A DNA stretch of 60,155 nucleotides from Candidatus Avispirillum faecium (GTDB lineage Bacteria; Bacillota; Clostridia; Oscillospirales; CAG-272): the NCBI GenBank assembly GCA_904396155.1, contig CAJFOI010000019.1, forward strand, positions 1-60,155, read 5' to 3'. Positions within the stretch are counted from its first letter, which is position 1, and each line of letters opens with the position of its first letter. The notes under the pieces were generated by a model, which worked only from the letters and a program-made list of their open reading frames with translations, was not told the DNA's origin and did not search any database. Position numbers and translations under genes: made by a program. Below are positions 58,527-60,155 of this stretch, piece by piece.

Positions 58527-59990
58527 ATGATGAACAGAAAAAAAATATACAGACAGGCTGCAGCCGCCCTCCTTTGTTGTGCAGCTTTGTGCCTGTCAAG
58601 CTGCGGCGTTTTGCTTCTGAACAATCCAGTTGGAGATCCGTCTACAGAAAGCACCGATACGCAAACGCTGGAGCCCAACAGCGATTTTCATGTTGTAGAA
58701 AATGATTACAGCGCCCAGTTAAATCGATTTGTAAAGGATCTTTCCGGGGAAAAATACGGCGGTGCCTCTGTAAAGATTGCAAGCACCAAAAGCAGCTCCA
58801 TCGTTCCGGACGAGACCGTGGGGACGACCATGTCGGAAGAACTGCTTCGGCGCAACAACTATGTGGAGGAACTGCTGGACGTTTCCATCACAACCGCCCA
58901 GGCAGATCCCCAAATCATGCTGGATGAAATACAGGCCGCCGTTCGGTCCGGCGCCTATTACGCAGATCTCATTGAGATTCCCCAATCTTATATCAGCATA
59001 TATGGTGCTGCCGGCGCCCTTATGAATCTTCAGTCTCTCCCCGGACTGAATTACGAGGCAGAATACTTCAATGCCACAGGGACGTCCGCGGCTTGCGGCG
59101 GAGACATGATCTACGGGCTTACAGGGTACGCTTCTTTGAACCCCGACGCACTCAGTGCAGTATTTTTCAATAAAACACTGTTGGAAGAACTCCAGTTGGA
59201 GTCTCCCTATGCCCTGGTAGACAGAGGGGAATGGACCATGGACAAATATCTGGAATACACTGCCGCTCTGTCTTCACTGGATGGAGAATACTATTCCTAT
59301 GCCGCACAAAATACCGCTGTTTATCTGCCGGACCTGTTGTTCTTTTCCGGCGGGCAACGTCTGACACAAAGCACACCCGGCGCATATCCGTACATCAATT
59401 TCAATGCCACAGATACGGCAGACCTCTTTACAAAGATGTCCGCCATTGTATATGATGAACACGGATTTGGAAACGCCGTAGCGGGAATCGGTGCTTTCGA
59501 CAGCGGGAACACCCTGTTTTTGATTGACCGACTCAGCACAATGGAAACCATAGCAAACAGCAGTACAGACTGGGGGATCCTTCCCCTTCCCAAATACAGC
59601 GCCGAACAGGAGAATTATCTTTCGCTGGCATATTATGAGGACGCCCTGTTCTTTGCAGCCGTTCCCACCATATCCGATGTGCAAAAAGCCTCCGATGTGC
59701 TTATGGCACTGAATATCACCTCTTATGGAATAACTACCGATGCCCAGGTGCGAAATGCCACCTATCTGTACTTGCGGGATAACGACTCCATACGTATGCT
59801 GGATATCATTTTGAAAAATGCGGTATATGATTTTGCCTATACCTTCGCCAATTCCAACAATGCGATTCCCTCGGCTACTTTTTCCGCGGTGCGCAACACA
59901 ACGGGAGGCATTTCCTCCCTCCAACGGTATCTGGACATGTGGGGCGGATACTTTGAAAATGCCATGTATCAGTTGTTTTCCGTGAGTTGA
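58527..59990 (+). CDS. extracellular solute-binding lipoprotein
   Basis: A 487-residue lipoprotein; signal peptide with the lipobox LSSC (near residue 26), then a Thr/Ser/Glu linker. The body follows the family 1 solute-binding fold (NNYVEELLDVSITTAQADPQIMLDEIQAAVRSGAYYADLIEI, GEWTMDKYLEYTAALSSLDGEYYS, WGILPLPKYSAEQENYLSLAYYEDALFFAAVP) and is a distant relative of the lipoprotein at 20962. No permease or ATPase gene in the window; the gene after it is cut off. The ATG at 58527 is chosen over a neighbouring out-of-frame ATG because GGGGAA lies six bases before it. Confidence 0.85.
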   Translation: MMNRKKIYRQAAAALLCCAALCLSSCGVLLLNNPVGDPSTESTDTQTLEPNSDFHVVENDYSAQLNRFVKDLSGEKYGGASVKIASTKSSSIVPDETVGTTMSEELLRRNNYVEELLDVSITTAQADPQIMLDEIQAAVRSGAYYADLIEIPQSYISIYGAAGALMNLQSLPGLNYEAEYFNATGTSAACGGDMIYGLTGYASLNPDALSAVFFNKTLLEELQLESPYALVDRGEWTMDKYLEYTAALSSLDGEYYSYAAQNTAVYLPDLLFFSGGQRLTQSTPGAYPYINFNATDTADLFTKMSAIVYDEHGFGNAVAGIGAFDSGNTLFLIDRLSTMETIANSSTDWGILPLPKYSAEQENYLSLAYYEDALFFAAVPTISDVQKASDVLMALNITSYGITTDAQVRNATYLYLRDNDSIRMLDIILKNAVYDFAYTFANSNNAIPSATFSAVRNTTGGISSLQRYLDMWGGYFENAMYQLFSVS

Positions 59991-60006
59991 TGTCCTTATC
60001 ATACAA

Positions 60007-60040
60007 AACAAAGAGGCCGGAAACTGGCCTCTTTGTTCTA
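60007..60040 (+). terminator. terminator
   Basis: AACAAAGAGGCC (60007-60018) pairs with GGCCTCTTTGTT (60026-60037). A-rich sequence follows, with the T-run in the stem. Confidence 0.8.
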
Positions 60041-60131
60041 AAAAAATAAAAAGATCTCTCCCTTGGGCTTTTGTAGTCAGCCGGAATGATTGGATTTGTA
60101 GGAAAAATCAATCATATTGGAGGATTACAAA

Positions 60132-60155
60132 ATGGAACAGCATTACATTGATGAA
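60132..60155 (+). CDS. 5' start of a gene cut by the window end
   Basis: ATG 60132 behind TTGGAGGATTACAAA opens MEQHYIDE and runs off the window. An inverted repeat ATGATTG/CAATCAT (60086-60092, 60109-60115) lies in its upstream region and could be an operator or leader stem. No family can be assigned. Confidence 0.55.

Overview
The window looks like a chromosomal segment of a low-to-mid GC Gram-positive anaerobe of class Clostridia, probably an Oscillospiraceae/Ruminococcaceae-type gut Firmicute. The reasons are strong AGGAGG-type ribosome sites, consensus TTGACA-N17-TATAAT promoters, a T-box leader, FabK as the only enoyl-ACP reductase in a complete FAS II cluster, DegV-family protein, HPr with the regulatory serine, many lipoproteins and no outer-membrane genes. 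The taxon is inference; no rRNA is present.

Layout. 1-4.8 kb: end of an unidentified gene, a SAM methyltransferase, an XRE regulator and the NAD-salvage pair pncA-pncB. 4.4-8 kb: a feoA-feoA-feoB ferrous iron operon with a trailing HMA protein and three copies of a RTTAG-N6-CTAAY palindrome. 8-12 kb: fucO-like dehydrogenase, a secreted beta-propeller protein, an rRNA methylase and a small CDCPAC protein. 12.2-16.2 kb: a MarR-controlled heterodimeric ABC exporter. 16.3-21 kb: a FAD/Rieske oxidoreductase, then two tandem lipoproteins with near-identical N-termini and different C-termini, followed by an M23 endopeptidase with Cys/His-rich repeats. 21-25 kb: a small catabolic operon (amidohydrolase, fucose-isomerase-like protein, solute-binding lipoprotein). 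25-29.5 kb: housekeeping uvrC, rsmD, coaD and ptsH. 29.8-34.3 kb: isoleucine T-box plus long IleRS, then a radical SAM protein. 34.4-35.1 kb: an ECF S-component.

35.2-45.2 kb is the core of the window: fabH-acpP-terminator-fabK-fabD-fabG-fabF-accB-fabZ-accC-accD-accA, ending in a translationally overlapped DegV/FakB-type fatty-acid-binding protein. The cluster makes malonyl-CoA, loads and elongates acyl-ACP and probably links to exogenous fatty acid handling.

45.2-47.7 kb is mostly non-coding: arrays of a palindromic repeat whose inner stems vary in sequence but stay self-complementary, a hairpin-dense block, and a candidate three-way-junction small RNA with its own promoter. After it come hisS, a VTC-domain/DUF4956/beta-helix lipoprotein operon of unknown function, a three-gene operon of tiny Cys-rich proteins with an XRE regulator, an FTR-like protein with thioredoxin, a DUF4091 protein, a CsaB-type pyruvyl transferase, three tRNAs (Gly, Arg, His), a cytidylate-kinase-like protein, a SleB-type cell wall hydrolase and a second solute-binding lipoprotein. 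No CRISPR array, transposase, integrase or rRNA was seen.

The best candidates for something undescribed are the variable-stem repeat family with the adjacent small RNA candidate, the lipoprotein/M23-peptidase locus, the VTC-DUF4956 operon and the FTR-like/thioredoxin pair. All functional links beyond recognised families are inference from sequence and gene order, made by reading only.
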